Origin: Aselliscus stoliczkanus | Lineage: Eukaryota > Chordata > Mammalia > Chiroptera > Hipposideridae | Length of the DNA stretch: 64,000 bases | Direction: 5' to 3' | NCBI GenBank assembly: GCA_033961575.1 | Contig: CM066733.1 | Location: forward strand, 141,224,421-141,288,420 | The notes under the pieces: model-generated | Databases searched by the model: none | What the model was told of the DNA's origin: nothing | What the model saw: the letters and a program-made list of their open reading frames with translations, nothing else | Program-made: the position numbers and the translations under genes | In this document: piece after piece, positions 25,480-37,999 of the stretch | How positions within the stretch are numbered: position 1 is the stretch's first letter | How the letters are laid out: each line of letters starts with the position of its first letter

Positions 25480-25690
25480 GCTGAGGTTAGCACAGGGGTT
25501 TAGAACATGGACCTGCTGGTCTTGGTTCAAGTCCTGGCCTTGCCACTTAATAGCTGCATAGTTTTGATGATATTGCCTAACCTCATTGTTTTTGTGAGAA
25601 TTAAAGGAGTTACTGTATGTAAAGCTCTTAGAAGAATGTCTGAAGACTGTACTATTAAATAAACATTAAGCATTATTATAAACATTGCTG
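25480..25690 (+). mobile_element. MIR SINE remnant
   Basis: Follows the MIR order: GGTTTAGAACATGGACC, GTTCAAGTCCTGGC, TGCCACTTAATAGCTG, GAGAATTAAAGGAGTTA, GTAAAGCTCTTAGAA and a LINE-like tail ending in AAATAAACATTAAGC. Confidence 0.7.
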
Positions 25691-26930
25691 TCTTATCTAC
25701 TTCCTTCCCAATAACATGTTGTGTGTGTTAACAATGAATGTTTTTAAAATGACTTGAATATGAATGCATTACTATACTACTCTATATTGTGAGTACTAGG
25801 AGAAATGAGAGTTAGGAGTCAAAATGGGAAACGGCAACTATTTCCTATCACTCTTTCTCTGTACTTTAGCCTTGGCCCATAAAATGGGAACCTCACAGAC
25901 ATTGGGAAGAAAAAAATACCTATCATTTTACCTTCTCAAACCTACCCTCCAGGAGAAAGGCTCTCTGATTGGAGAGATGGAGGGGGATAATTAAGCCCCT
26001 CTTCATTAAGCCCCTTTAAAATTCAATCCCAGGGGTAATTCCCTAGCTTGTTGCAGTACATGCTGGCAATCCTGCAGTTTCCTCACTGTATAACCTCTTC
26101 CCTCCCATATCAGACCCCCAGCAGTTATGCTGGGATTTAACTTCAGTTGCCTGCCTGAAGGCTAGGAGAGGAGGTGGGCAACTCTTGAGGGGACATCTAC
26201 TGCCTTCTGGGGGAGAGGTTTCTGCAGCACATTTAAGCATGAAATATATGCTAGCTCTTTCTATGGAAGAGTGGGCTACCCACTCGGGAGAGATGGAGGG
26301 TGGTCTGCAGAGCCAACATCCTCAGAGGCATTCATCCAGGTGTCTTCATCCCATGTTTCCAGGTCCCAGATTTTCCTATTCAAGTTCTTGGCATAACTGA
26401 CTTGACTTGGCAGAGTACTGAACCATTTTTGCATCTCTGCATCTCTAGTGGGTCTCCGGCTCACTGCTTATCTGTGTGTCTTTCCACTACAGGAGGTAAG
26501 GGGCTCTTTGCAAGCTGCCAGCAAGGCTTTCCTGATCACACACTTCAGTCTTAAACTGCTTGTTGTGGCTCTCAGTTCCTCATTGTCCTTCTGCATGGCA
26601 TCAGTAGTAACCAGACAGTTCGCTGTCCTAGACATTGTTCCCATCAACTCTTTCAAATGCCTCAATGCCTATGCCAGGAGCATTCCTGCAGGTCACCGCT
26701 AATAGATTCTTTAGCCATTGTGGCATTGCCTCAAGCAAGGGTTCTCTGTGGCCCGCATATCACATAGGTTGGTGTATTCTTTTTCTACTTGGCAGTGAGT
26801 GAGCAGGTCCCCAAACTCTTTCCTACTATCTGTGGTGTCATACCACTCCTGTCCCCACTTATGATAGTTCATATCCTCTAAGGAGTAAATGCCATGATGG
26901 AATTAGATGCTCAGGGTTGTGTTTTTTTTT

Positions 26931-26954
26931 GGGGGGGTGGGTGGGGGAAGGGGG
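26931..26954 (+). other. G-quadruplex-forming motif
   Basis: Four runs of at least three G (26931-26937, 26939-26941, 26943-26947, 26950-26954) with loops of one or two bases, directly after a T9 run. Confidence 0.7.
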
Positions 26955-27544
26955 TTGGTTAGTGAAAGCTTCTGAAGAATAAAGGAGAGGGAAGAGGAGA
27001 AGGTGGAGAGCGCCTTCAGAACACAATGCAGTCTGGAATCTATGAAGGAGACAGAGCAGAGAGAAGTGAGTGAGTCTCCGATTGCAGTGAAATTCTAAGA
27101 AAGTTTGGGACAGGCTGATGGGAAGCTTCACGTCGAATTGTTCATCAGGTGGGTCCTGTGTTTTGCATTAGTATTTTTACTGTGTTTGTTTATTCTTGCC
27201 ATTATAAGCTTATGGGAAATTTCTCCTCTGCACAAACTTGGTGGATTTATTCCCCCCACAACAGGAGATCTGAGTGGTGCATTTCACAACTACTAGTGGT
27301 TCTTATTCAATCATGGGCTTTCCTTGTAAAACATCTTCAGGAGATGTTTTGGGTAATAGATCTTAGAAAACCCTGGATCATATATTTGTGTTAAGAGTTA
27401 CTAATAGAAACCACTTTAGGAATGTATATGGCACCTCTTTAATGTCTCTGGTTTTCATTTATTATTGTCATTGTTGTTATTAGTCAAGAGAATGTGTTGC
27501 ATTTTTAATATATTTTAAACAAACATCTATGTAGTATATTGCCA

Positions 27545-27745
27545 TGTTCCAGACACTGTTTGAGGCTTCTGTATGTATTAACTTATAACAGTACATTATT
27601 ATTACCCTCATTTTGCACATGAGGCAACTGAGGTTCAGAGAGTTTATGTGACTTGTCCAAAATTGTATGACTACTAAGTGGCTGTGCCAGAAGTTGAACC
27701 CCCAGAGTCTGGTTTCAGAGTGCTCTCAACCACTGAGCAATGCTG
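27545..27745 (-). mobile_element. MIR SINE remnant
   Basis: Antisense MIR pattern: ATTTTGCACATGAGGCAACTG, AGGTTCAGAGAG, GTGACTTGTCCAA, ACTAAGTGGCTGTGCC, AGTTGAACCCCCAGAGTCTG. Confidence 0.72.
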
Positions 27746-28099
27746 TCATGTGGACATTCCTGGGTGTCTGAGGCCCTACAAAGGAGTGTTTGGAAGCTAA
27801 TGCTGAGCTACGCCTAGCAGGCCATTGTTGAAAGATTCTCAGTACCCAGCATATTAGAGCTTGGATGACCCAGAGAAGCAGGACTCTAATAGCCAGAGAA
27901 TGCATTCCCCAATGAGCATGCACCCAAATGGGCACACTCTGAGTACACATTATTTGTACCAGGAACCGATACATATACCAACCTGCACATACATGCCTCA
28001 GACACACCCAGTGACATGCAGCTATGCTATGCCTTATGTTCATTATAAGTATACACAGTCAAGATTTTTTCAGTATTCTCATGAATGCATTAGTAGCTG

Positions 28100-28290
28100 G
28101 TTAGTATGGTGTCTGTGGGGTTTGCAGCCATACAGACCTTCACTCTTATTAGCAGTGAGATCTTGATCAAGTTCATTTCCTTCTTTGAACTTCAGTTGTC
28201 TTATCAGCAAAAGCAGCTATCATATTATGTAAGATAAGAGAATTTAAATTGATTATCACAGTTCCTGCACTCAGGATTACAGGGAAGTTT
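28100..28290 (+). mobile_element. MIR-like remnant
   Basis: Sense pattern with GTTTGCAGCCATACAGACC, TTAGCAGTGAGATCTTGA and TTGAACTTCAGTTGTCTTATC, similar in order to a MIR. It is weak. Confidence 0.42.
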
Positions 28291-28699
28291 TTTTTTTTTT
28301 TAAATTGAATTAAATATTTTCTACAATTCTTAACACAATGTGAGTTTCTGGTGATTATCAGTGAAACGAGCATGTATCATATTAACCTGAGCTGGCTCCA
28401 AAATATACATATTGTTGGTTCTACTATGAAAGTTTAGTCATGTTGGGTTTTTTTAAGCTGAAATATTCAGGGATCCCAAATTATCTTCCTAGCTTTCCAC
28501 TGTTTAGCTGTATAATTTTTGACAAGTGACAGATTTTCCTTGATGGGCACCAGTGTCTGCTCTGGGTTGAGCTTTACAGGTTCAGGACCATGGATAAGTG
28601 CTGGTTTGGTTGCATGAGAATCAAGAGAACTTTTGAAAAATGCTGTCATAGGCTTTCCCTCAGTGATTCTGCTCTTTATCATTTTGTTCAGTAAGGTAA

Positions 28700-29010
28700 C
28701 AGTAGCCACTATAAAAAAATAAATTTCTGAATCTTAGTGGATTTATACAGAGAAGTTTATTTCTTGGTCATATAAGTTTCCAATGCAGGGGTTCGTGGTA
28801 GTGGTACTGCTTTCCACTCTGTGGGGTCTTATCTTCTTTCATCTTATTGCTCTGTCATCCTCTGAGACCTTGAAATCCTCTACTTCCAACTAGCAGACAG
28901 AAATAGTGCATTCAGTGTGCACCTGTTGACCAAAACTTAGTCAAATGGCACACCTAGATTCAAGGGGCTATGAGAAATATAGCCCCCACTAGACAGCCAC
29001 ATCCCTGTGA
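28700..29010 (+). repeat. Unassigned mammal-wide repeat, family C, copy 2
   Basis: Pattern ATCTTAGTGGATTTATACAG, GTTTATTTCTTGGTCAT, TGACCAAAACTTAGTCAAATGG and CACACCTAGATTCAAGGGG, the same order as at 15490. Confidence 0.5.
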
Positions 29011-32000
29011 CAGGTGTATGCTGGATCTCCTGGACACCCCACCTCCCTCCTTTATAGCCACGTTTGTGAATCTGTGGGCTTGATGGTACCTATACTTCCT
29101 TCCAGATAAGATCATCTGACCATATGTCTGACACATAGTATGTACAGAGGAGTTTTATTTACCAGGTTCTTGAGACTTAAGACTTTTTGAAATTCTGAAA
29201 ATTGAGTCTATATCCTAAATTTGAATTCCATAGGAAGGAGAAACTCAGAAAAGATTATGAAAAAGCTTTATCTTTCACTTAAATTCTCCGAAATTTGGAC
29301 ATGGGAGCATTCATTACTGTTTCTCTTTGTTCAGTCTCTTATCCTTTGAGTATGCGAAGAGCAAAACACTTTCCAATCAAAAGGAAGTGTATTATTTTCC
29401 ATCACTATTTATGCCAAATGTTCCATCAGAATGAACTCGCTTTTTTTTCAACACATGAGGATTGTGTTATTTTTTAATATAACGTTCTTGTTGAGTGTTA
29501 ATTGCCTGCACCTACAGCTTTCAAAAAAGTGATAACTAGATACTGTTAAATTGACAACAGCCAGTCACCTCTCTGCCATTATGCATGTGTTAATTTACAA
29601 GGTGGATTAGCAGCAACTTCACAAGCCCCTGATTTTTGGGCTGCTTGAGGATGTGAGTGGAGAAAGAAAAATGTAGATGAACTGCTTCCATTTAAAATGC
29701 TCTAATAAGGCATGGGGGCAGGAGTGCCCTAGCACAGAGGTGTTTATTGATGAAAGCTTTTACCAATTTACCCTAATTTTTAGAGCTAGCACAGAAAGTA
29801 CATGTAAACCCAGAAATATCTCTACCTGGACACACATCCCTTTAATTTTTTTAAATTTGTTTTTTTTTTAAGGGCAGTGTCACTGGCCCTCATATGTGGG
29901 ACCTGAACCGGGGCCACTGGTTTCCCAGCCAGTGCTTAACCATCGCGCCACTCGGCCGGCCCCACACATCCCTTTAATTTTCTTAATATACACGTTCTCA
30001 TATGGAAGACATTCCACATAACCTTAAGTGAAGTAATTTACAAAGTACTCAGTGTACCGTCTACATTTTCGTGTAATTTCGTAGGGTTCTCTGTGAAGGG
30101 GGTGAATAATGAAGCCAAGTGCATCACATTCACAGCTGGGCCTGATATGAGAGGGTGTAGTGTCCCTGTTGAGAACTTCATCTTTACAATAAACTTCATT
30201 CATTTTTGTGGTAACTCAGAAACAATTAAAGAGTAATTTAAATGTTTCTTCTAAAAGAAGAGTTTACCAAATAAATTAATAATGTAAAGGAAACACTCAG
30301 TAGTATATTAATAATTTTTAAAAATAAGACTTGAAAGCAGTTTAGAAATCTTGTTTATGTGTGTTTTGAGACTGCTCACCGCCACGCACATTCAGCAGGG
30401 TTCCGAGTCCTGGAAAAGCTACAAGAAACAGAGCCAGGGAAGGCAGCAGCCGTTTCCAGCAACTCTGCAGCCTGCCTTGAAGTTCAAGTAGCCCCTTAAC
30501 ATGTATCCACATATCCTCTGAGGATGGGGCTCTGTCTTTATAGGGTTCTTGCATCCTACCTCTTACCAGAGTTTGCCCTTTAACATAGTGTCATGTAAGA
30601 TTTCATTAATAAATGAACACATGAAAAATACATGCATCTGAAAATGTCTAGTGATTCCACATTTAAACTATGTCTAATTAATGTGAAAGTAGCTTCAGGA
30701 TGCTCTGGGCCAATTTAGAATTTGTGTCAAAGTTCAAAATATTTATAATGTTCCAAGATTCTGTTGAAAATCATAAATGAGGTCATTGAGCTATTGTTCC
30801 TGTTTTGTACAAAGCTAATTTCTTTTTATTTTCTTTTGAACTACTGTTTTAAATTCTTTCACAGTATACAAAGCTTATTTTAAATGGTAACACATATTTT
30901 CTGAGAAACTGTAATGTTCTGCCCTTTTTTTGTTATTGTTCCTTTTTGAGGATTCATGTAACCCAGCATGTATATTTCAGGTGAGTAAAAGTCTAAGAAG
31001 CAAACTCTTAATGACTCGCTGATCTGACAGCTGATTCCAAAGGTTAAAGCAACAAAAATAGCATGGTAATAGCTGCAAAAGCTTGGTGAATTCTTGTGTG
31101 GAAATTATTTTAACCTTCATTTTTTAGTTAAGTAAGTTGGAACCTGAATTGTTATCATCAAAATGCAGTATATTCTTCTCCCCGAGGAGTTAAGTGCAGA
31201 AAAACTAAAAAACCCAATAACTATACTTAGAAATGGCAGATTAAAATAAATGTCTTTATTTTTTTCCCCTTTGTAATTTAGATCTGCCCTTTTGTCTGCT
31301 TTGAATCCTTTTCTGGGACACACAGGTTTTCTGAAGGCAAACTGGGAGTACTGTACAATCTTTAAATTGTAGCTAAACGGGGATGTTGGAGGGAGGTCAG
31401 CTTCGCCTTTACCCATTAACATTTGTCCATTTACCTGGTTCTTCTTCTCCCACATGCTTCACACACAGACATGCACTCATGTGCACAGCCACGGGCATGC
31501 TGTCCCCTCATGGGCAGCAGCATCATGTCTGCCTGATGTGCACAGGAGGTGGGACCATTTGAGCCCAGGTGAAAGGAGTTCAGAGGAAGGAGTGGGCTGT
31601 TTCATGGCAGAGGAAGAGAAAGGTGGGCGCCTGCAAAGTGTGGTTTGCACACTTGTCTCTAGGCTATAAAACCTGGACCTTATCCTGGGGGACATTTTTG
31701 CTGTTGAGTATCATACAGGAAGATGTGGTCAGGAGCAGCCGGCAGAGGGACAGGTGGTGACATCACTGCTCTGTGGGAGAAGATAAGACCGACACTGGGT
31801 ACCTGATTGGGAAGGAGAATTTTATTCCCGTTTTTAGTCCTTATCTTTTCCATATCTATAGATATTCCCACCAAAGGGGGAAGGAGTTGCCGCTCTTCCA
31901 GGCCTGATATCTTGACTCTATCATGCACAGGGTTATTATTCCTTAAAAGGCACCAAGTTCTGCCTGTTTATCATTCTCTTTCTGTTTTCTTGTGGCTGGA

Positions 32001-32234
32001 TGGGTAAGTAGTTTTAGGGCCTCTTGAGGCTTGGGATAACACACATACTCCTCTCTCCCTCCCTCCCTAATATATGCTTGATCCCATTGGTCCTAAATAC
32101 AGACTTGTAAGTTATTAGGTGTTTCAAATAATCTTTTACCAGAGCTCTATTTTAAGGACATGCACAGTTATTAGTTAAACAGCACTTCAATTCCCATTTC
32201 TCTGTAGAGAGAGGGACTCATGGGCAGTAGAAGA
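29011..32234. other. Noncoding stretch around SINE copy 2
   Basis: Apart from the SINE at 29850, no gene or repeat family is recognised. Short open frames such as 30342-30554 (minus) have no family resemblance. Confidence 0.55.
29850..29962 (-). mobile_element. tRNA-derived SINE, family A, copy 2
   Basis: Minus-strand head GGGCCGGCCGAGTGGCGCGA resembles a tRNA 5' half with an A box. GGTTCAGGTCCCA acts as B box and the copy ends in an A-rich tail. A perfect 19-bp target-site duplication CACACATCCCTTTAATTTT flanks it at 29831-29849 and 29963-29981, so the insertion is recent enough to keep its flanks intact. Confidence 0.92.
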
Positions 32235-32239
32235 ATATA

Positions 32240-32291
<52 letters not shown>
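32235..32291. repeat. (TA)n microsatellite
   Basis: About 28 TA units with one TG interruption near the left end. Confidence 0.93.
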
Positions 32292-32297
<6 letters not shown>

Positions 32298-32404
32298 TAG
32301 ACATTTCTAGATACCTGGCCATTATGCCATCAACTACCCTACAAACCAATCTATTCAAAATATAGAGAGACAACTTGTTCGGGTGAGAACAAAAAAGGCA
32401 TTTG

Positions 32405-32630
32405 GGGAAAAACCAACCTGGGTTTCAATCCTAGGCACAATAGTTGTCTTTGGGACCATGACAAATTATAGATTTATTACATAGTAAGTTGTTTGTCTGG
32501 GCCTACTTGCTTATCTCTCTGTAAAAGGGAGCTTATAATGTTTTCCCTGAAGAATTCTTGCAAGAGTAAAAAATAATGCACAATCTTTGACATTTGTAGA
32601 GGCTCAATATATAGGAGCTTTTATTCTAAT
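32405..32630 (+). mobile_element. MIR-like SINE remnant
   Basis: Sense pattern with CCTGGGTTTCAATCCTAGG, TTATCTCTCTGTAAAAGGGA and a tail with GAGGCTCAATATATAGG. It is diverged but in MIR order. Confidence 0.5.
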
Positions 32631-33024
32631 CAGCTTCTGATGGTTTCCTGTCTTTCCTTTGTCCCAAATGACCTCTTCCTCTCTTTTATTCAGCCCTCAT
32701 GTTCCCTGCCATCCTTCCATGACTTACAGTTTACCCTGATTTACTGTGCTAAGACATCGCCTGTGAAAACTACAGGTGGTTGAAGGTTGAGTGAAGAAGA
32801 AGGACACAAGTTCTGTGGGGTTGTGGTGACACTTAGGTTATACAGGCATCAGGCATATTAAATAGGTAACCCCCACCCTCCACCCCATCAGGCAACTTGA
32901 TACTCCAGGTTGGTAATCCAGGAAAGCTAATTACGTGACCTCCTCCCAAACTGATACTTCTTGAATACCTTTTCAATATTTATTTAGAGTGAGCAGAGTT
33001 TCTATGGAAAAAAAACTGTGCATA

Positions 33025-33124
33025 GGGTGGCTGGCCGGGTGGCTCAATTGGTTAGAACGCATGCTCTGAACAACAAGGTTACTGGTTCATTCCCTGCATG
33101 GAACACTAAAGAAAAGGAAAAAAA
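33025..33124 (+). mobile_element. VES-like tRNA SINE
   Basis: Reads GGCTGGCCGGGTGGCTCAAT then TTGGTTAGAACGCATGCTC, with a B-box-like GGTTCATTCCC and an A-rich tail. A short duplication TGTGCATA flanks it at 33017-33024 and 33125-33132, extended by the preceding A run. This head matches my knowledge of bat VES-type SINEs and is the main hint to the organism. Confidence 0.8.
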
Positions 33125-33475
33125 TGTGCATATTTTTGTGTGTGTTGAAAACCAAAGATTTGTTATATGCACTGAAAGTAGAATAAAATGTTAACTTATT
33201 GGAATGATCTTTCCTTGTCACAATTTTAAGTCACTCATAAACAGGGAGCATTGGTCATTCACATAGAAAAACAGTGTTAACATGACTAATTTCCTTTGAA
33301 TATGGTTTTTGGTTTTTGTCTACTTGATAATAAATTAGCATTTAAGTAAAAATTTCCTTTGTCTCTGCCCTCTGCCAATTTTTCTCCACTCTACACATCT
33401 TGGCGTAACAATTAGCTGTTTTTTTAATGCATTTTTGAAGTTACGGTACAACTTTAATTTTTTATTATATCTTTA

Positions 33476-33540
33476 TATAATATATATACTATATATATAT
33501 ATATATTATATATATATAGTATATATATTATATATATACA
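33476..33540. repeat. TA-rich palindromic tract
   Basis: TA steps broken by ACTAT and ATAGT words in mirrored order, so the tract can fold back on itself. Confidence 0.75.
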
Positions 33541-33889
33541 CACATACACTTCTCTCTAGAAGCAACATAAATTACTTCCAGTATTTTGTTCATTGCAGTT
33601 ACTCATTTGGTGTTATAATTTGAATAGTCTCCAGTTCTCAGTTTAAATCATTTTTCTCTTAAATTTTTATAACTGCAATGATTATGAGAAAAATAGCTTA
33701 ATTTTATAAAAACCCAAAATAACTTAACTGCACTAACTAAATTTTGAATGATTATACAATGATGTAAAGGTCTTATCTATGGGTAAAAATCTAAATGTAA
33801 CCTTTATATATTATTACTTTTACTTTTAATTTAATGTTAGTATATTATTTTATAATTTCCTTACAGTTACAAAACTGTCTCTTATTTTA

Positions 33890-34070
33890 ATTAATCCCAA
33901 CAGTAACCCCATAAATGAGGTATTATTAATACATGACAGAAAAATAGAGACTCAAATCATTCCATTTACCCTAGAATATAAAGTTAGAAGTTGACATAAC
34001 CAGGATTTAAATATGAATCCTTTGGATACAAACCCTACGCTCTTTCCTGTGACCATGTTGCAGTTAACAG
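33890..34070 (-). mobile_element. MIR-like remnant
   Basis: Antisense pattern CAACAGTAACCCCATAAATGAGG, AGACTCAAATCATT and GGATTTAAATATGAATCC, in the MIR order but heavily diverged. Confidence 0.42.
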
Positions 34071-36764
34071 ATATATTTTTTTATTTTTAGAAAATTGAGA
34101 AAATGTTCCAAATCTTAGGTTAAGAGTCAGAGAGGCAAGAATAGAAAATCACCCACCTGGGATGATTTGTCCTAGAGAGTGCAATTAACTTGGTCCCAGA
34201 ATGCTTTAAAGATCTGGGACATTTTTGATTAAGTAGGTGAAGGTTGGTAAAATTTACCAACTTTTCCCCTTCTGAGTTCATTTACTTCTTTGTACTTTCA
34301 ATGTGATTTCATAGAATAAAAGATGAAACGGAGTATCACATAAAAGGTTGACAGTCCATGGCTCCAGGCTCTTGAGATACCTTTTATCCTACTACATCAG
34401 GTTTCAGAAAAACAAACCAACCAACAAACAAACAAACAAACATATAGATGTAAAAGGTTCAGAGAAAATGGGTGGGAGGCAAGTTGTACAAAGCAGAATG
34501 ATGGTTTGGGATGCAAGGGTATATTTCATTCAAGGAAGGAAGATGTTAGGAATGTCTGAGGCATTGTCATTGACACATGAGTATCAATTGTTAAGGATTT
34601 TGCTCATTTATATTATAAATCCAATTGGTATTATTAATTTGGATTCTGTGATTCACTTAGGCCTGGTATTGGTGGTAGTAGGTGCTTTACTTGCAAAATA
34701 TCTTTTAGAATGTCAGGAGGTTGGGGAGCAGAAGTGTAGGGAAGGTAGAGGTTGAAATAAACATTTCAGCTTTGTGGGTCTTATTGAGCTTAAGAAATGT
34801 ACTGACATTACAATGATGTTCTAAATAGAAAGGAATTTTGAGGCATGGAACATCGCCATTTTGTTCACTGTGACTATACACAAAGAATACCATGCTGTAT
34901 TTTCTGAAGATACTGTTATTTTCAGATGAAAGATTGGGGTAGAATTATAAAGTATTATATATTAAAGCTGCAATATCATAGAGATTCTTTTGGCTTTTCT
35001 ATGTTCAGATGTTTTTCACTGATTCAAATCACATTGAGTTGGAAGGTTTGGGGAAGAGATCAAAAAGAAGGAGCTTAGATTTAGAAGGAAGGCCTCACGA
35101 GGCAACAGGAAGAAAATTACAGAAGATTTGTAATTTGGTCAAAATTTCACAGCTTCTAAATCTATGTTCTCGAGCAATTGGAGGAATGATAACCCTAATC
35201 TATAATTTACTATGCTATTAAACTAGAAAATGTTAAGGGTTTAACACAGTATGAAGCAGGCACACTGCAAGATACTATAAGATTATAATGATAAAAATAA
35301 TAACAATAATTCTACATCTTTATGTTTCTTTATTATCTTACCACACTGGAGTAACACAAGACAATTCAGTGGTGTCACCAGAGTTGGTAGAAAAGCTGCT
35401 TGCTGCTTCTTTGTTCTGTTCGTGTAGTGTTAGGAAATAGATGGATTATGGGTAGGTGAGTCTGGGACAGGAAGCAGGGTTTGAGGTGGGGGAAAGAAGG
35501 AAGAGCAGGGAGAATAAGATGCAGGAACCTCCCATGTCACTGCTGTGGAAGTTAATATCCTTTTACCAGATATTCTGAATTCACCTCCTATCTCATCACT
35601 ATGGAAAATATTTGAAAAAGGGTTGATTCACTTACCAATTCTTTTTTGTGAATAGAGCTATGCAAAGAAAAGAGACCCATTTCAGAGCAATCTGATAATT
35701 CACCCAATGCAGCGGTTGTTGCTTGCTTGGCACTGAGAACTCTGCTTCTAGCTCCTGCGGTGACACGCAGGCATATGTGTGCTGAAGAAGGAAGGTTCAT
35801 AGCAGGAATGAGGGCGAACCTTTTTAGCCTCACAATGAGTTAAGCGTATGGAGTAAAGTGCCTGTTCCACATACCACTTTTGATATCATTCTTTCAGAAA
35901 GAAAGCTTCTCACAATGTAAAGTAATTATAACCTACTCAACTCAATCTCCCCCTGCTTTCAGCAACATTGATTCATTCAACTTTGTTCACTGTTACCTTT
36001 TATTTGAGTTACATTGGTGGGAAAAAAAACATTTGGTATAACTTGCTACAGCATTTTTCGAATTCCTGGCATAGTGAGAGTTCTTGGAAAGTAATGCCTG
36101 TTGAGTATTTCTTTGGTCGAAAGAGTTTTTAATCCCTGTTCTTGGTAGAAGTTGACAGTTCTGACATTGGGTAATGAGTATTGAATGACCTGTGTGCCTT
36201 CAACGAAACTTGAAGTGACAACCCAGTCTCTGAAGATGGAAAGAAAACAAAGTAAAGCAAAGGAATTATTTTTTTACACTTGCTATAGCAGATGGACAAT
36301 TTCTATTTTAAAATAAAAGATAAAATGTTTTAGTAGATGAAACTTTTCTTAGGTCTCTTAAATGGGAGACTTCTTATATCACACAATTGGGTTAGAATTA
36401 TGATCAAATAAAATCAATTTGGTTTCCAGGAGATTTTGTTATTGTGAAATCTGTTTAAGGCTTCAGTTTATTTGCTGAGTAGTGTGTCAAATGGCTAGAC
36501 CAGAATACATTAAAATTTTATTTAAGAAACATCCACAAACTTTCATCAAACATCTCAAATTAGATCTTTCAAAAATCCATGACTATACTTAACTTTCTAT
36601 GAGCTAGTAGCTCTGATAATAAATGACAATAAGCTGTGAACAAAAGTATTTGTTTCTAAATTTTCCTAGATGTTAATTATACAGTTTTTTTTTTTTACAA
36701 TTTTATATTTATATTCCACAGACTAGCCTGGCTCCCAGAAACCCCTCAATAACTCAAGAGGTGT
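34071..36764. other. Noncoding stretch with (AAAC)n
   Basis: An (AAAC)n-type tract lies near 34410-34440; otherwise no recognised feature. Open frames here, such as 34348-34755 (plus), show no domain. Confidence 0.55.
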
Positions 36765-37375
36765 ATCAGTCAGGGCTTAACTAGAGAAACAGAACCGTTA
36801 GGATATACCAGGGGTGCCAAAAAAATGTATACAAGTAGTCATTTTGGTCGATGTTGCTCAAGCAGTAGTTCGCAATAATCAGAAGTGCCTGGAAGCTGAT
36901 GCTAACCACTTTGAGTACCTCATGTAATTACAGAAGTCAAACATGACTTGTATTCATCTTTTTTTTTATCAGTACATATTGAATTTTACAATTTTAATAC
37001 AGTTTTCCTTTCTTAACATGTGTATACATTTTTTGGGGCACCCTCTGTATACATGTTCAGGGACTCATTGCAAGGAATTGGCTTATGTGATTGTGGGGTT
37101 GGCTCAGCAAGTCCAGAATCCATAGCCTGGGCCATCAGGAAGGGAGGCTGGAGCCCGTGGGCATATTCTATCCACAGGCAGACTTTCTTCTTCATTAGGG
37201 AGACTCAGCTCTGCTTTTAAGACCTTCTAACTGATGGACTCAGTCTCTCCTAATTATCCAGGATAATTCCGTTACTTCCCAACAACACCTGGATTAGGGT
37301 TTGATGGAATAATTGAGGATTGCAGCCTAGCCAAATTGACACTACAAAAGAGTATCACAACATGTCAACATGCAA
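36765..37375 (+). repeat. Unassigned mammal-wide repeat, family B, split by a mariner element
   Basis: Starts TGTATCAGTCAGGGCTTAAC then AGAGAAACAGAACCGTTAGGA, and resumes after the mariner element with GGAATTGGCTTATGTGATTG. Same opening and order as the repeat at 47150-48292. I know these motifs as common in mammalian DNA but could not settle the family. Confidence 0.6.
36808..37047. mobile_element. Mariner-type miniature element, 240 bp
   Basis: Terminal inverted repeats of about 26 bp: left CCAGGGGTGCC then A7 and TGTATACA; right, reversed, CAGAGGGTGCCCC then A6 and TGTATACA. TA flanks both ends (36806-36807, 37048-37049). There is no open frame, so it would depend on an enzyme made elsewhere. 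It is inserted in an older repeat whose halves lie at 36765-36805 and 37050-37375. Related to the copy at 18925. Confidence 0.88.
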
Positions 37376-37999
37376 CAGATCCATTTAGATAATAAAAAAT
37401 TAATATCCATCAACTGTTTGAATCATTTGTAAATGATTATTTGTAAAAAGACGTAGTGTAAAAGATATGTCAGCATTGCCTTCTCATTGGCAGTGTAGCT
37501 CCAAATAAATAAAGTTGTGCATGACCTGGGTGGGTTTTCATTTGGGGACAATCTCTGAATTACTTAAACCAGGCTTTTTAATACGTCAGCCCCATAAATA
37601 TCTGCACCTAGCTCTGATTTCTGTGGCTGTGGAGGGAGGAGCCTGGGCTTATCTTCTTTTCCTTCCCTGTCTTCTTTCCACCTCTATCTAATGGAGAAAA
37701 CTGTTCTTCCATTGAGTTATTATTTGCTGCCACAGTAGAGGAGGATCTCTTCTTTCCCCCCACAAAATCATGTTGACTACACAGTGGTTAAGTTCCCAGG
37801 CTAGCGCCTTAAAGCCCAGTTCAAAGATTAAAAACTATTCCCTGTAGGTATACACACCCTAGCTTGGAGATTTCTTCCTTCTGGCAACTGACCTGAATTT
37901 ACTACCTTATAAGGTGTATATATACTCTCGACTTATAACTCACTCATTAATAATTATCCTATTCTTAATTAGAGAATTATTTCTAACTGTGTCTCATAA

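Noticed and set aside
33030..33110. Possible functional tRNA gene
   Set aside because: It has A-box and B-box-like sequence but lacks a proper cloverleaf, has an A-rich tail and a target-site duplication, so it is a SINE.
34348..34755. 135-codon plus-strand frame
   Set aside because: No family resemblance. It contains a Lys-Gln-Thr-Asn repeat from an AAAC tract, and codon use looks random.
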